DNA of 64,000 nucleotides from Adiantum capillus-veneris (Eukaryota > Streptophyta > Polypodiopsida > Polypodiales > Pteridaceae): assembly GCA_014529385.2 (NCBI GenBank), contig CM043965.1, positions 59,678,433-59,742,432 on the forward strand. Direction: 5' to 3'. Shown one piece after another: positions 48,678-59,787 of this stretch. Numbering within the stretch: the first letter of the stretch is position 1; each line of letters begins with the position of its first letter. The notes under the pieces were generated by a model, which did no database searches, was not told the DNA's origin, and saw only the letters and a program-made list of their open reading frames with translations. The translations under genes and the position numbers were made by a program.

Positions 48678-48741
<64 letters not shown>
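48512..48741 (-). repeat. (CT)n tracts in the probable 5' leader of unit A gene 3
   Basis: On the + strand, GA runs cover 48512-48591 and 48680-48741, with GGGA repeats at about 48595-48620. Read in the sense of gene 3 they are CT-rich and lie 120-350 bp upstream of its first usable ATG (48393). Polypyrimidine leaders near plant start sites are common, so they may have had a promoter or leader role. A short frame (MENQQTTLLPLEMEEEG) just downstream of them may be a shifted piece of the original N-terminus. Confidence 0.75.
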
Positions 48742-48747
<6 letters not shown>

Positions 48748-48859
48748 ACAGAGGCCACACCCCACGTCGTCATCGTAACTGAAAACAAAGGCCACACCCC
48801 ATATGGGAGGGAACAAATAATATATCTTATGGTTATTAAAATTTCAAACTTCACTTGCT

Positions 48860-49860
48860 CTTTGGTTTTGAATAGATGCTAACAAGCACCTCTTACTAGC
48901 ATTGTCCGGGACACCAAAAATCATGACAAGTTAACATGCTTATACCTGTATGCTTTTAACTCCATCTGATTGTAGTATAATACCTGCAAAGTAATGGTTT
49001 GGATGTACAATATACTATAGTCTATATACTGTTGTGGAATGATTACACAATAATACCTATAAAGTAGATTGATTACTATAAATAATGGTAACATACCTGC
49101 AAAGTAATGGTTGCAATACCGGTATTGGTATTCTATTGGTAAACATGTTACTATAAGTTCTATCAATGATCACAATAACGGTATGAAAGCAACATAATAC
49201 AGGTATAGCAACAAAATAATACCGATATAGTAACAAAACAAAACAATAGTTTAACACTAAAGTAACGATATGATTATAATAACCATATTGTACTGAAACT
49301 CTAATAGTGAAAATGGTATTATAAGTTTTACAATACCGGTATTATGGCTCTATCATATCAGGATGGGTAGAATGTGGTACCACAAAAGTGAATATTAAAA
49401 AAACATAATAGTATGACAATAACATCAATTCGGTAAGGGTAGATGACAATACCGGTAGGATGTTATCATACAGGTAGGATTATATCCTACCGGTATGATT
49501 ACATCTTACCGGTATGGTTATATCCTACCGGTATCATTATATCCTAATGGTATGGTTACATTTGACCAGTATGGTTAGATCTGACCGGTATGATTACACC
49601 CTAACGGTATGATAAAATCCAACCAGTTTGATGTTATCCTTCCGGTATAATGTTATCCTATCGGTATGATGTTACCGGATGTTATCCTACCGGTATGATG
49701 TTATACTATCTAGTATAATAACATCATACCGGTGGGATAACATCATACCGACAGGATGTAATCATACTGGTATGATAACATTATTATACCGATCTTCAAG
49801 CATTCATACCGATTTTATACATGTTTGACATTGTCTGATAACAAAGGTCTCTTGCCTACA
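48860..49860 (+). repeat. Intron-like AT-rich DNA with ACCGGTATGAT minisatellite, 5' edge of unit B
   Basis: About 49440-49800 consists of units such as TACCGGTATGATGTTATCC. The hexamer ACCGGT is self-complementary, and both orientations of the unit appear (ATCATACCGGTGGGATAACA). Looser relatives (ATACCTGCAAAGTAATGG) occupy 48980-49130. It ends at an acceptor-like TTGCCTACAG (49860), so it looks like an intron of unit B gene 1 whose upstream exons are missing. Confidence 0.8.
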
Positions 49861-50896
49861 GGAAAAATTATCCAAATGCTTGGAGCGTTAGGAAACCTTT
49901 GGTCTCTGTGTCACGTTTGTGACAGACATGATTAGTTAAACAATGCTACCTGAAACCTAGTCTTGCTTGCACGAGTTTCAGCTCCTGGACATAGTGTTGT
50001 TCTCATTGATGTCTGCAATGCTTGTGGTGTAAAAATTCATGATCACAATCGCTCAAGCCATGTTGTTCTACTGCCTTGTTCACATGCATACCATGCATTC
50101 TGCTATGCTCACTTGGATGAGAAAGGAAAGTGCCTGCTTAAGGATTGCCCCGGAGTTATTTCTAAAGAAGACTAATCCCTTCTAAAGAAGAAGCCAGTTG
50201 AATCATGCCCAATAACAGGTGAGAAAATTGTTTCAACGGGTAAGAAACACACCATTTTTTTAATCAGGTGGTTGATTTTTGTCTTCTCTGATGTCTTTTC
50301 AAAGTCAAGCTGCTATAGAACTACTTGCGGTAAAGACACAGGGAACGATGCAGTGACGTCTGCATACAAGACACATGTGGAGGTTTTGCTTGATGAAAGT
50401 GTCCTTGGTAATGCTGAGAAACCTGTTTCAGAAACCACAAAATAAGAACAAAACCTTGAGGTAAAGGAGAAGAGTACGACTGGTGCTGAAGGGAAAACCC
50501 AGAATGAGGAAGACGATGTGTTGCTCGACACTGGCGTGCAGGTGACAATATCAAAGACCCCAAGAAAACGAGGCCAACGTGGCAAGAGTAAGATTTTTCA
50601 TTGATTAAGGCTCTAATAAGTGATCTTGTGCTGCACAACTTTCTAAAGCTGATGGTCGTGTAGATGTCAGGTTGGAGGGAAGTCCCAAGGAGACCCTTGG
50701 TTAGCATATGAGAAAGGCAAAAAAGAAAAAAAATGAGAAGACTGCAGATAAGAAGCCTGAAATGGAGCAAAAAAGCAAGGAAGAGGAAGAGACCCAGGGG
50801 TAGAAAGAAGAGAAGATGGACATAGAAGACACTAAGGAGATGCAGAATACCGACACAAGTTCTGACCCTAAACCCAGAGTCTGCAAAAGATTATAG
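49861..50896 (+). pseudogene. Unit B gene 1: RING-H2-like protein, 5'-truncated homologue of unit A gene 1
   Basis: Exon 49861-50218 carries VCNACGV...LLPCSHAYHAFCYAHL...CLLKDC, giving C-x2-C-x17-C-x-H-x2-H-x2-C then C-x4-C (about 50013-50150). That is the same spacing as unit A within one residue. It ends PITG|GTGAGA, matching PITPTSG|GTAAGA in unit A. The next exon (about 50300-50588) is acidic then basic (KTPRKRGQRGKS, AT-hook-like). The last (about 50700-50896) is Lys/Glu-rich and ends KPRVCKRL, matching ACKKLC of unit A. Stops occur before the cluster, after KED (50173), near 50443 and at 50802. The exons upstream of the cluster are absent. No function is established. Confidence 0.65.
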
Positions 50897-51086
50897 TTTG
50901 CCCCCCCTATGTTTCTTTTTATGTAACCACTTTTGAAATTAATATAACTTTCTTTCCCATTCGACGTCTCTTTTATCTTGTGCCTAATTTTTGAACATTT
51001 GTGTATTTTTATTGTATGATTTCAATCTGTAGATATGTCCTAATTGCATATTTAAATTTGAGTCTTGTGTAATTTTGCATCTGCAG

Positions 51087-51556
51087 ATATGTTTTCAGTT
51101 GAAGAATGGTGCCTTGCAGATAGGTTCAGGGCTGACAAGCAGAGTGGCAGGGCTGACATTCATGCAATATGGAATTGGGTGTTGTCTCCTCTAGTGCTCG
51201 TGTTTCCTCTATGGTATAGACTGTGTAAAAGAATCCCACTGATATGGCCAAGGCCACCACCTCCGTTGAGCGTCCAGTGTAGGGTTCTCATTTTGGACCT
51301 TAATGGCTTACTGCTCAAGAAATTTGATGTAAAACATGGTGAAGAATTTCCCTACTGGCCAGAAATGCGGTATGTTGTTGAAGGGGAAACACAGTTTTGG
51401 GTAAGGCCTGATGCAGAAGTGTTTCAAAATTTTTGTTTCACATGGTTCAAAGTGTGGATATGGAGCTGCTGCGAGTTTGAGAAGCTCAAACGTACGCTAG
51501 CGACAGTGTTCCCAGACCACCACAAAAGATTTAATAGAGTGGTAAGTCAGGCGTAG
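51087..51556 (+). pseudogene. Unit B gene 2: FCP1/NIF-like HAD phosphatase, N-terminal half only
   Basis: The exon begins after the acceptor TGCATCTGCAG (51086), with ATG at 51089. It has an amphipathic N-terminal part, then motif I VLILDLNGLLLKKF (about 51286-51327) with the nucleophilic Asp kept and Asn at the second position, as I recall for plant members of this family. FTWFKVWIWSCCEFEKLK follows, equivalent to the motif II region. Unlike unit A the motif I Asp is intact. The reading frame is open for 163 codons from 51065. A donor (GAGTG|GTAAGT) lies at 51541/51542. The C-terminal part (KDLSLFW, DDSPYK region) is not found: a Ty3/gypsy element starts 175 bp downstream and no homologous exon is visible after it. 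So the gene is truncated, by deletion or by loss around the insertion. Confidence 0.72.
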
Positions 51557-51716
51557 TCCACAAGGGCCCCTTTTAAAACAAAGATAGAGTCAGAGAAAGG
51601 GATTCTGCCATCATGTTTGTACTATTATTGTACTTATACTGTAGTCTCCAGCTTGTATGATACTAGTACAAAACCATTAAATTGCCACCTTTATAGAAAC
51701 AGTTTATTTCAAACGA

Positions 51717-52954
51717 TGTTAGCGTGCAAACTACAAGGAAAACAAGTGCCTCTATAGCTATGCACGAGTCACACCGTTGGAAAGAAACCCTGTATGACGG
51801 TAGAAAACACCAAAGTCGAACACCTATAAAGATGGGCAAGAAATAGCTCTAACTCAAACCATGACTAAAATTTTAGAAAACTGAGACCATGAAGACGAAG
51901 CTTGTGTCGTGAGGATATCCGTAGAGCATCCATATGCTTGATTGAGATAACCGAAGAGAAAGTTACAAGCTTTTGAAGATGAAAGGTCTCTCAAAAGCTC
52001 CCAAAAACAAGTCTCTATAAGCAAAAAAGGATGTGCAGGAAAATACAGCTATTTTTTTGGTTCTTATCCCAAGGTATTTTCTCTCTCTTCTTAGCCGACT
52101 TCATTTCCCTCTTTAGGCACCTTTTCATTGGTCCATGTTTGGCCTTTTTTGGGTCAAAAATGAGCTGTCGGCCACTTTTTGACCAAGGCAAGTGGCGAAA
52201 GAGGATGTTCGGTGGACCAAAAAGGTAGCCAGGTGCCAAGGTAGCTGGTGTGGACTGAAAATGGCGCCCCCTCTCCCCCCCAAAGTCCACGAGCCCTCAC
52301 AAGCAAGGCCAAGAAGCTCCATTAGCTCCTTTGATACACCATTAGGGGTACCCACTCCCCCCCCCTTATACCCTCCAATTTTCACATGCTCCCCCCCATG
52401 TGGGGTTATTCCATTGCCACATGGCACCATCCTCCCATCTTCCCCAACTTCCCCATGTCAAAACCTGAAATTTCTGTTTTGCCCCCAACTTGAGCCATTT
52501 TATCGGAAGCGTAGCGGGTGACCCCGACCACCAAATATAGCGCCGTAAAGCATGGCTTGGAGCTTATTACCCCGGCTAACTCCAGAAATTTCTAAACATA
52601 CCATTGCTAAAAGAAAACATCAAGTCGGTCCACTTGCCGTCTTCCCACGTGCATCCGCCGCCACTTTTTAAGTGAAAAACCATCCACTTTGAGCGCGTGT
52701 AACTTATGATGTCGAAGTCCGATTTGCAAGTTATCAAGCATGGCTAGGAATGCTCATTAAAAACTATTTTTTAAAAGCTCAACCGAACCAAAACTCAACC
52801 AACATCTTGACCAAAACCAAGCGTTTGTACAGGGTTTTTTACAAGGACACTTTCAAAGCTGGAAGCACTATGTACATATATATACATGAGGGTGGTCAGC
52901 AAGTTTTTTTGGCATCATTTATGGCTTTTGTACTCATCCAAAAAATGCCTGACA
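51717..52954 (-). repeat. 3' LTR of the Ty3/gypsy element
   Basis: About 1238 bp, homologous to 58595-59787 throughout. The integrase reading frame runs up to and just into this LTR (to about 52934). Confidence 0.92.
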
Positions 52955-55900
52955 TAACTTGTCAACCCCCCCTAGCCTGCTTGATCGTTCATGACAAGCA
53001 GAGGTCCCCAGGGTGAACAATTGGTGCAGCTCATCCCTAGAAACCTCGTTCACATTTTGTTGCGCATTCACACTCTTTGTTTCCATGGATAGCATCTCAT
53101 CTGTCACAATAGTCATTAACCATGCTAAATACTTCTTAAGTCTATAACCATTAACACGGTAGCTATGTAGTGTACCATCTAAATCAGCCAGCTTATATGT
53201 CCCATTATCAAACTTGTTTACAACAGTAAAAGGACCCTCCCACTTGATCTGAAACTTCTTTTGAAAAGTGTGGTCCAATTTACTATTGTATCGCAAAACA
53301 AGATCTCTTTTCTCAATTCCCTTATCTTTCATGCATTCATTAGCTCTTTTTTGGGCCTTGTTACATTTTTCTTGATAGTAATCTAAGGCCAAAAGCTTGT
53401 CTAGCTGTAGACATTGTAAATCCAATAACCTTTGTTGCCAAGCACGCTGTTGCTCTTCATCTTGCAATGACAAAAACTTGAGTGCAGGGATTTCCATTTC
53501 AATAGGCATCAAGGCTTCTTCGCCATAAACCAAGTGATATGGTGAAAATCCCGTGCTAGTTTTTATTGCCGTTCCATATGTCCATAACGCACAAGGCAAC
53601 TCTGAGTCCCAAGTTTTGGCATGTGTTAAAGTCATTTTTGTCAGAATCTTCACCAACTCCCCATTAAACCTTTCATTAAGTCCATTGCACTGCCGATAAT
53701 AAGGGGTGTTGTATTTATGCTCTATGCCAAGCTTCTTGCATAAGAAATCGAACATTTCACCTCTAAACCCTGGCCCTCTATCAGACAGTAACTCCAATGG
53801 CACCCCGAACTTGCAGCATATGTGCTCGTACACGAATTTTCCCATCTCCTTGCTGGTAATTTGTTTGACAACCTTGGCCTCTGTCCAACGTGATAAATAA
53901 TCCACCACTGTCAAAATATACACATTCCTCTTACTTGAAGTGGGTAATGGCCCAACAGCATCGAGGCCCCATTTTTCAAACACCTCATTAGCGAGGATTG
54001 TCTTTCACAGCTCAAGTTTAAGAACCCTTTTTCCCATCTTTTGACAAGCCAAGAAAGATTTACACCAGTGATTGATATCCCGTTGAATACTAGGCCAAAC
54101 ATAGCCTTCTTGCAAGATCTTGTGAAGCATAATCTTCATAGCAAAATGACCTCCGCAAGACCCTTCATGGTTTTCTTCTAAAATTTTGTAAATCTCCTCC
54201 TTCCAAGGCACATGACGCAACACTAGATCACTTCCTTTCATGTAAAGCATATCACCAATCATTTTGTACTTCCTTGCTCTTCTCATAAAAGCATACTTTT
54301 TAGATGAAGGAAAATCTTCAGGCAAGAGACCGGTCAATAAGAAATCCACCTCTTTTGACAACACCTCTCTTCCATGATACAAAGGGGCATCCGCTTTCAA
54401 CACAAACACACAAGTAATCATTGCTTGCGCGGCCTCATGCCCTTCTTCATTTTGAGTTCTTTTGACATGCTGCAAGCTCCATGCCTCAAACTTTTTGAGT
54501 AGCGATTTCACTTTGAAGTATAGATTCTTCAGCTTAGGATTCTTATTCTTCCATACTCCCAACACTTGCTTTACCACTAACAACGCATCACCTTTGATTT
54601 GCAAACGTTTGATTCCCAATTGTAGACAAATGTGTAACCCGCCTTCAAGAGCCATATACTCCGCTTCATTATTACTCTTTGCATTGAGTTTTAACCCTTG
54701 TTTCCTCACAAGATTTCCCTGCACAACATAAATAAAAACCCCACCAGAAGCAGCATCATGACTTCTTCGATAAGAGCCATCAAAATGTAGCAGTGAAGCA
54801 TTTGATATAGTAGGGGTTTCTACTTTTTTCCTTTGGACCACCTCCTCTTTAACCAAAGCAGGAGTCTCTTTATAAGTGAGTAAGTCTGCTAAAGTATCCC
54901 GAGTACTCTCTTCCACTAGGAAAGTGAATTGAAACTCTTGCAGCTCAATAACCCATTTCATCACTGCCTTTGATATATTTGAGTTATTGAACAATTGAGG
55001 AAGCAATGAAAAACTGGTGAGAAAGGTGAACGGTGTCTGCAACAAATAATGTCTAAACCGTCTACACGCATAGACCATGCTAATCATCACCAATTCAACC
55101 TCTGAGTACTCTCTTTCATGAGGAGTTTTCACCCTGCTAGCATAATAAACAGGCTTCATATACTGAGACTCTTTCCCTCTTTGCAACAACATAGCCCCAA
55201 TAGCATCTTCTCCAACTGATGGGTTAACATAAAACTCCTTCTCCCAATCAGGGGTCTGCATAACAGGTAAGGTGCTCAACACTTCTTTAACTTTGTCAAA
55301 AACATCCTCACAGTCACGTGTCCACTCCAAAGGATCATTTTTTACCACTTGCTGCAAAGGATACAACAACTGTGATGCCAAAGGTATGAAACGAGATAGA
55401 TATTTGACCTTCTAAATGAAAGTAGCCAATTGTCTTGTATCCTTTGGGGATGACAGCAATAGCAAAGCTTCTACTTTCCCTGGATCTGCTTCAATTCCAT
55501 TTTCAGAGATCATATGCCCAAGAAGCTTCACCCTTGGCTATGCCAAATGACAATTTTTAGGGTTTAACTGACCCCCGCATTCATCATACCTTGCAAAAGT
55601 CATCTCAAGATTTTGAACATGCTCCTTTCGTGAGCTGTACACACAAAAATCATCTATGAACCCTTTGACAAACTTCCCAAGGAATGGGGTAAGAACCCAA
55701 TCTACCTTTCTCTCAAAAGCCCCAAGCCCATTTGTCAACCCAAAGGGAAGGCAAAGAAAGTAAAAACAACCCGATGGAGTGATAAAGGTAGTCTTCTTCT
55801 GATCTTCAAGAGCAAGGATAAGCTGAAAGTATCCTGCATAACCATCACAGACGCTATACCTTTCAAAACCAGCCATTGTATCCAAGAGTTGATCAATGAA

Positions 55901-56374
55901 AGGCAACGGGTAAGGATCCTTTTTGGTCACTGCATTTAACGGCTTATAATCAACACAAACTCTCCAACACCCATCCTTCTTGGGAGTGACCACTACAAGG
56001 CTGACCCACTCAGCATTATCTACTGGAACAATAAACTCTGCATTCAAAAGCTTATCCACTTCTTCTTTTAAAGTATTCATTTGCTCATTACCCATTCTTC
56101 TTAGTTTCTGTCTCACTGGCTTTGCTCCTTCTATCAACTCAATCTTCACTCGGTCCCCAACAAAACCCCTTATTTCTTGATATGATGTAATGAAAAGATT
56201 CAAAAACTTGTCCAGCATCTTCAGGTATTCTGCCCTTTCTTTTTGTGACAAATCTGTACTTACCATATTTTGAACAAGTCCTTTCTTCACTGATAGCTCC
56301 TGCTTGGGTTGCATTAACTCTTCAAGCTGCTCCAATCGACTTGACGCATTTATATCCTCTGAAATCTGCAGCAC
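52934..56374 (-). pseudogene. Ty3/gypsy pol: reverse transcriptase, RNase H, integrase (few nonsense changes)
   Basis: Reading down the minus strand: RT with VDYKPLNAVTKKDPYPLP and the catalytic FIDDFCVYS (about 55663-55637). RNase H starts LLHFDGSYRR (about 54790), with NNEAEYMAL. The integrase zinc region is H-x3...H...C-x2-C (ENHEGSCGGHF to LACQKM, about 54170-54045). The integrase core has GLDAVGPLP, DRGPGF and NERFNGE carrying D, D and E (about 53960, 53780, 53680). One frame runs through the whole stretch, broken only by in-frame TAG (55539-55541 region), TAG (about 55415) and TGA (about 54006). All catalytic residues are readable. The enzyme would copy element RNA to DNA and integrate it in the nucleus; this copy is inactive unless the stops are bypassed. 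Confidence 0.9.
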
Positions 56375-56395
56375 TTCACCATCTTCTTTCTCCTC

Positions 56396-58281
56396 TTAAT
56401 TTAGTAACAAAAAGGACACTTCACCCTCATCACTGGAACTCAAAGTAGCACTACTATCTAAATCCTCTGAACTTCCCTCACTAGTGATTTCAGATTCATC
56501 ATCTTCAGAAACCTCTTCTAATGCCAGAGGTTGTTTGGTAATCATATCAAACATCCTCTTCTCTCCCTTTTTGCTATACACAGCGATTGTGCCCTTGCTC
56601 CAATCTTGTACAGCACCAACAGCTCTTAACCAAGGTCGTCCCAATATGAGAGGAAAAGCTCCCAAACCTGCCGGCATAACGTGAAAGTTCACCATGAATT
56701 TTACATTAAAAACCTCAATCTCGAAACCTTTGACTAGTCCCAAACACTCAACTTTGGCATGATTTGCTAGTCGAATCCTGAACCCAGAGCTTCCAGACAT
56801 GATCAAGCCAAGTCTCTCGACACATGACTGTGTGATCACACAAACTTGAGCACCTCCATCAATGTAGCCCTCTCCCATGCCCACACCTTTGTGCCAAGCG
56901 TTCACCACAGGATAGATGTCGGGTAACTCCTCCAGAGACAACACTCTGACATGACCACGCTTTGGCTCTTTTTCAATAGGATTCACTAACGACTTCCAGT
57001 GCCTCTTAAATTTGGGTACCATGTTCATCAACAAGTGTCCAAAAGTACAATTTACTTTCCTCCCAATCAGATCCTCCTTGAGACTATAAGCTGTCTGACC
57101 TTCTCCCAATGGCAAATCCGCTACTTCAAACTTCCTGCGAGGTCTCCTTTTCTTCTTGGTCTTTGCATCTTCACCCTCTTTCTCCTTCCCTTTCTTCTTG
57201 CTAGGGCCAGCACCATTTGGTGCCCTTTCCCGCTTCCCCAATGGCATCATATCTGCCTCTTTATTCTCAACTTGCACAATACCCATGTGACCACCTGATG
57301 TTGAAGCTTGATTCTCTTGTTCAGCACCACGATCCTCTCGTATATCCAAGGCATAATCATTAGACCTGTCACAAACCTGCTGGGGAAGTGGGTACATATC
57401 ACCTCCCATCCTCTTTGGCTTTGTACAATGAGTGTTGATATGTCCCAGTTCACCACAATTATAACAAGTAGGAATAAACCTTCTTGCTGGCTGAGGAGCA
57501 CCTTGTCCACAACCTGCATTGGCATTAGGTTGAGCTTCATATGGTTGGGCCACCCCTCTACCACCGCCACGACCACGACCACCACCAAGGACATTGAGCC
57601 GTAACTCCTACATCATAGTCATCATGTCCTGCATATTACGTTGCAATTGCTCAGTGTCTATAGCCCTTCACACAGGTTGAACTCGAGCCTCTACCTGGCC
57701 CTCCTCATTTTGGCCACCATTAACTTGTCCATGGACCACTCTCCCATACTCGTTAAGTCTTTGAGCTTTCCATTCTTTCCCCCTGACAATTACAACTGCT
57801 TCTTCAAAAGTGGTAGGCCGCTTCAACTCAACTTTAAACTTCAGACTCTCCTTCAGGTTGCCACAAAACGGTCATTTTTTAACATGGCGGGAGGGGTTTC
57901 ATTTCCCAATGCTCGGGCCCATTTATCCCAAAGGCGGGTAAAATGCATGACAAAATCATCCACACTCTGATCAGCCCTCTGAGTGTAGCCCAAAATCTCA
58001 TGCCAAACTTCATCAGGTGCTTCGACATTCTTGTATTGTGCCAAAAATGCCAGCTTCACATGATTATAGTCCAACACAATCCCTGGTGTTTGTGCCTGTG
58101 CCGCCTCTCCGTAATTTTGTAGCCAAGCTTTTGCTTCATCTCGTAAATTGTATTGCAGCAGTCGTAACAGTATAGCCAGATCCTGTATGCCCCAAAGCAA
58201 GCAAGTAACTTCCAATTTCTCAATAAAAGAGTGCACATTTTCACTAGGCAATCCATGAAACTTAGGAAACTCGTCTGCCAT
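56396..58281 (-). pseudogene. Ty3/gypsy gag and aspartic protease region
   Basis: Gag starts at the ATG at 58281 (MADEFPKFHGLP), with the capsid phrases EAKAWLQNYG and ILGYTQRADQSVDDFVMHF. It changes frame near 57855, then passes an Arg/Gly-rich stretch (GGGRGRGGGRG) to a zinc knuckle CYNCGELGHINTHC (C-x2-C-x4-H-x4-C, 57425-57466). The protease region has GYIDGGAQVCVIT (about 56876-56838), with Asp-Gly-Gly in place of the usual Asp-Ser/Thr-Gly. It ends in a Ser/Asp/Glu-rich linker before TAA at 56396-56398, beyond which the same frame continues into pol. In-frame TGA and TAG near 57666 and 57610 also interrupt gag. Gag would form the particle and protease would process it. Confidence 0.85.
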
Positions 58282-58594
58282 GTTTGATTGCCACAGAAAA
58301 ACTTACATGTGACGTTGAAACTGCAAGGGATGTCGATGGATCGCTCCAGTACCTAATCCACCTCACACTGGGTAACCCGGCCCCCAGTACTCGGCTTCAC
58401 AAAACCTCATGACCCTCACAAAGGCTGCAATCCAAATTAAACGATCGCCTCACTTGCTGTCCACAAATAGCACATACATAGGCGGTTTTCCATAAGGACC
58501 CACATCCCCTTTACATTCTCTGCCTGCATAGTGGACAAATTTTGCGAGAATTGGATCACGTGAGGATTTCTCCTCCATGGGGGCACCAAAATGA

Positions 58595-59787
58595 TGTTAG
58601 CGTGCAAACTACAAGGAAAACAAGTGCCTCTATAGCTCTGCACGAGTCACACCGTTGGAAAGAAACCCTGTATGACGGCAGAAAACACCAAAGTCGAACA
58701 CCTATAAAGATGGGCGAGAAATAGCTCTAACTCAAACCATGACTAAAAGTTTAGAAAACTGAGACCATGAAGACGAAGCTTGTGTTGTGAGGATCTCCGT
58801 AGAGCATCCATATGCTTGATTCTGATAATCGACGAGAAAGTTACAAGCTTTTGAAGATGGAAGGTCTATCAAAAGCTCCAAAAAACAAGTCTCTGTAAGC
58901 AAAAAAGGATGTGCAGGAAAATACAGCTATTAAAGGGGGATTTTCCATTTTTTACCTTTTTTGGGTCAAAAATGAGTTGTCAGCCACTTTTTGACCATGG
59001 CAAGTGGGGAAAGGGGATGTCCGATGGACCAAAAAGGTGGCCAGGTGCCTGGGCATCTGGTGTGGACTAAAAATGGCACCCCCTCTCCCCCCCAAAGTCC
59101 ACGAGGCTTTGATGCCTGGGCATCTGGTGTGGACTAAAAATGGCAAGTTGTCCATTAGCTCCTTTGATACACCATTAGGGGTACCCACTCCCCCCCCCTT
59201 ATACCCTCCAATTTTCACATGCTCCCCCCCATGTGGGGTTATTCCATTGTCACATGGCACCATCCTCCCATCTTCCCCAACTTCCCCATGTCCAAACCTG
59301 AAATTTCTGTTTTGCCCCCAACTTGAGCCATTTTCTCGGAGGCGTAGCAGGTGACCCTGACCACCAAATATAGCGCCGTAAAGCATGGCTTGGAGCTTAT
59401 TACCCCGGCTAACTCCAAAAATTTCTAAACATACCATTGCTAAAAAAAACCATCAAGTCGGCCCACTTGCCGTCTTCCCACGTGCATCCGCCGCCACTTT
59501 TTAAGTGAAAAACCATCCACTTCGAGCGCGTGTAACTTATGATGTTGAAGTCCGATTTGCAAGCTATCAAGCATGGCTAGGCATGCTCATTAAAAACTAT
59601 TTTTTCAAAGCTCGACCAACCCAAAACTCAACCAATAGCTTGACCAAAACCAAGAATTTGTACAGGGTTTTTTACAAGGACACTTTCAAAGTTGGAAGCA
59701 CTATGTACACATATATACATGAGGGTGGTCAGCAAGTTTTTTTGGCATCATTTATGGCTTTTGTACTCATCCAAAAAATACCTGACA
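58595..59787 (-). repeat. 5' LTR of the Ty3/gypsy element
   Basis: About 1193 bp, homologous to 51717-52954. It would carry the promoter in element sense. The gap between this LTR and the gag ATG (58282-58594) is the leader with the primer site near 58575-58588. Confidence 0.9.

Larger units (their letters stand above)
51717..59787 (-). mobile_element. Ty3/gypsy LTR retrotransposon, nearly full length
   Basis: Two LTRs (51717-52954 and 58595-59787) start TGTTAG and end CTGACA on the + strand. They enclose gag, protease, reverse transcriptase, RNase H and integrase in that order on the minus strand. RT-RH before IN is the Ty3/gypsy order. On the minus strand the 5' LTR end is followed after a few bases by TGGTGCCCCC, a plausible primer site. 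A G-rich tract (CTAGGGGGGG) lies near the 3' LTR. Flanking bases AACGA and ACGTA are not an exact 5-bp duplication. The LTRs differ visibly, including a length change near 59100-59150, so the insertion is not recent. It lies in unit B between gene 2 and gene 3. Confidence 0.92.
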
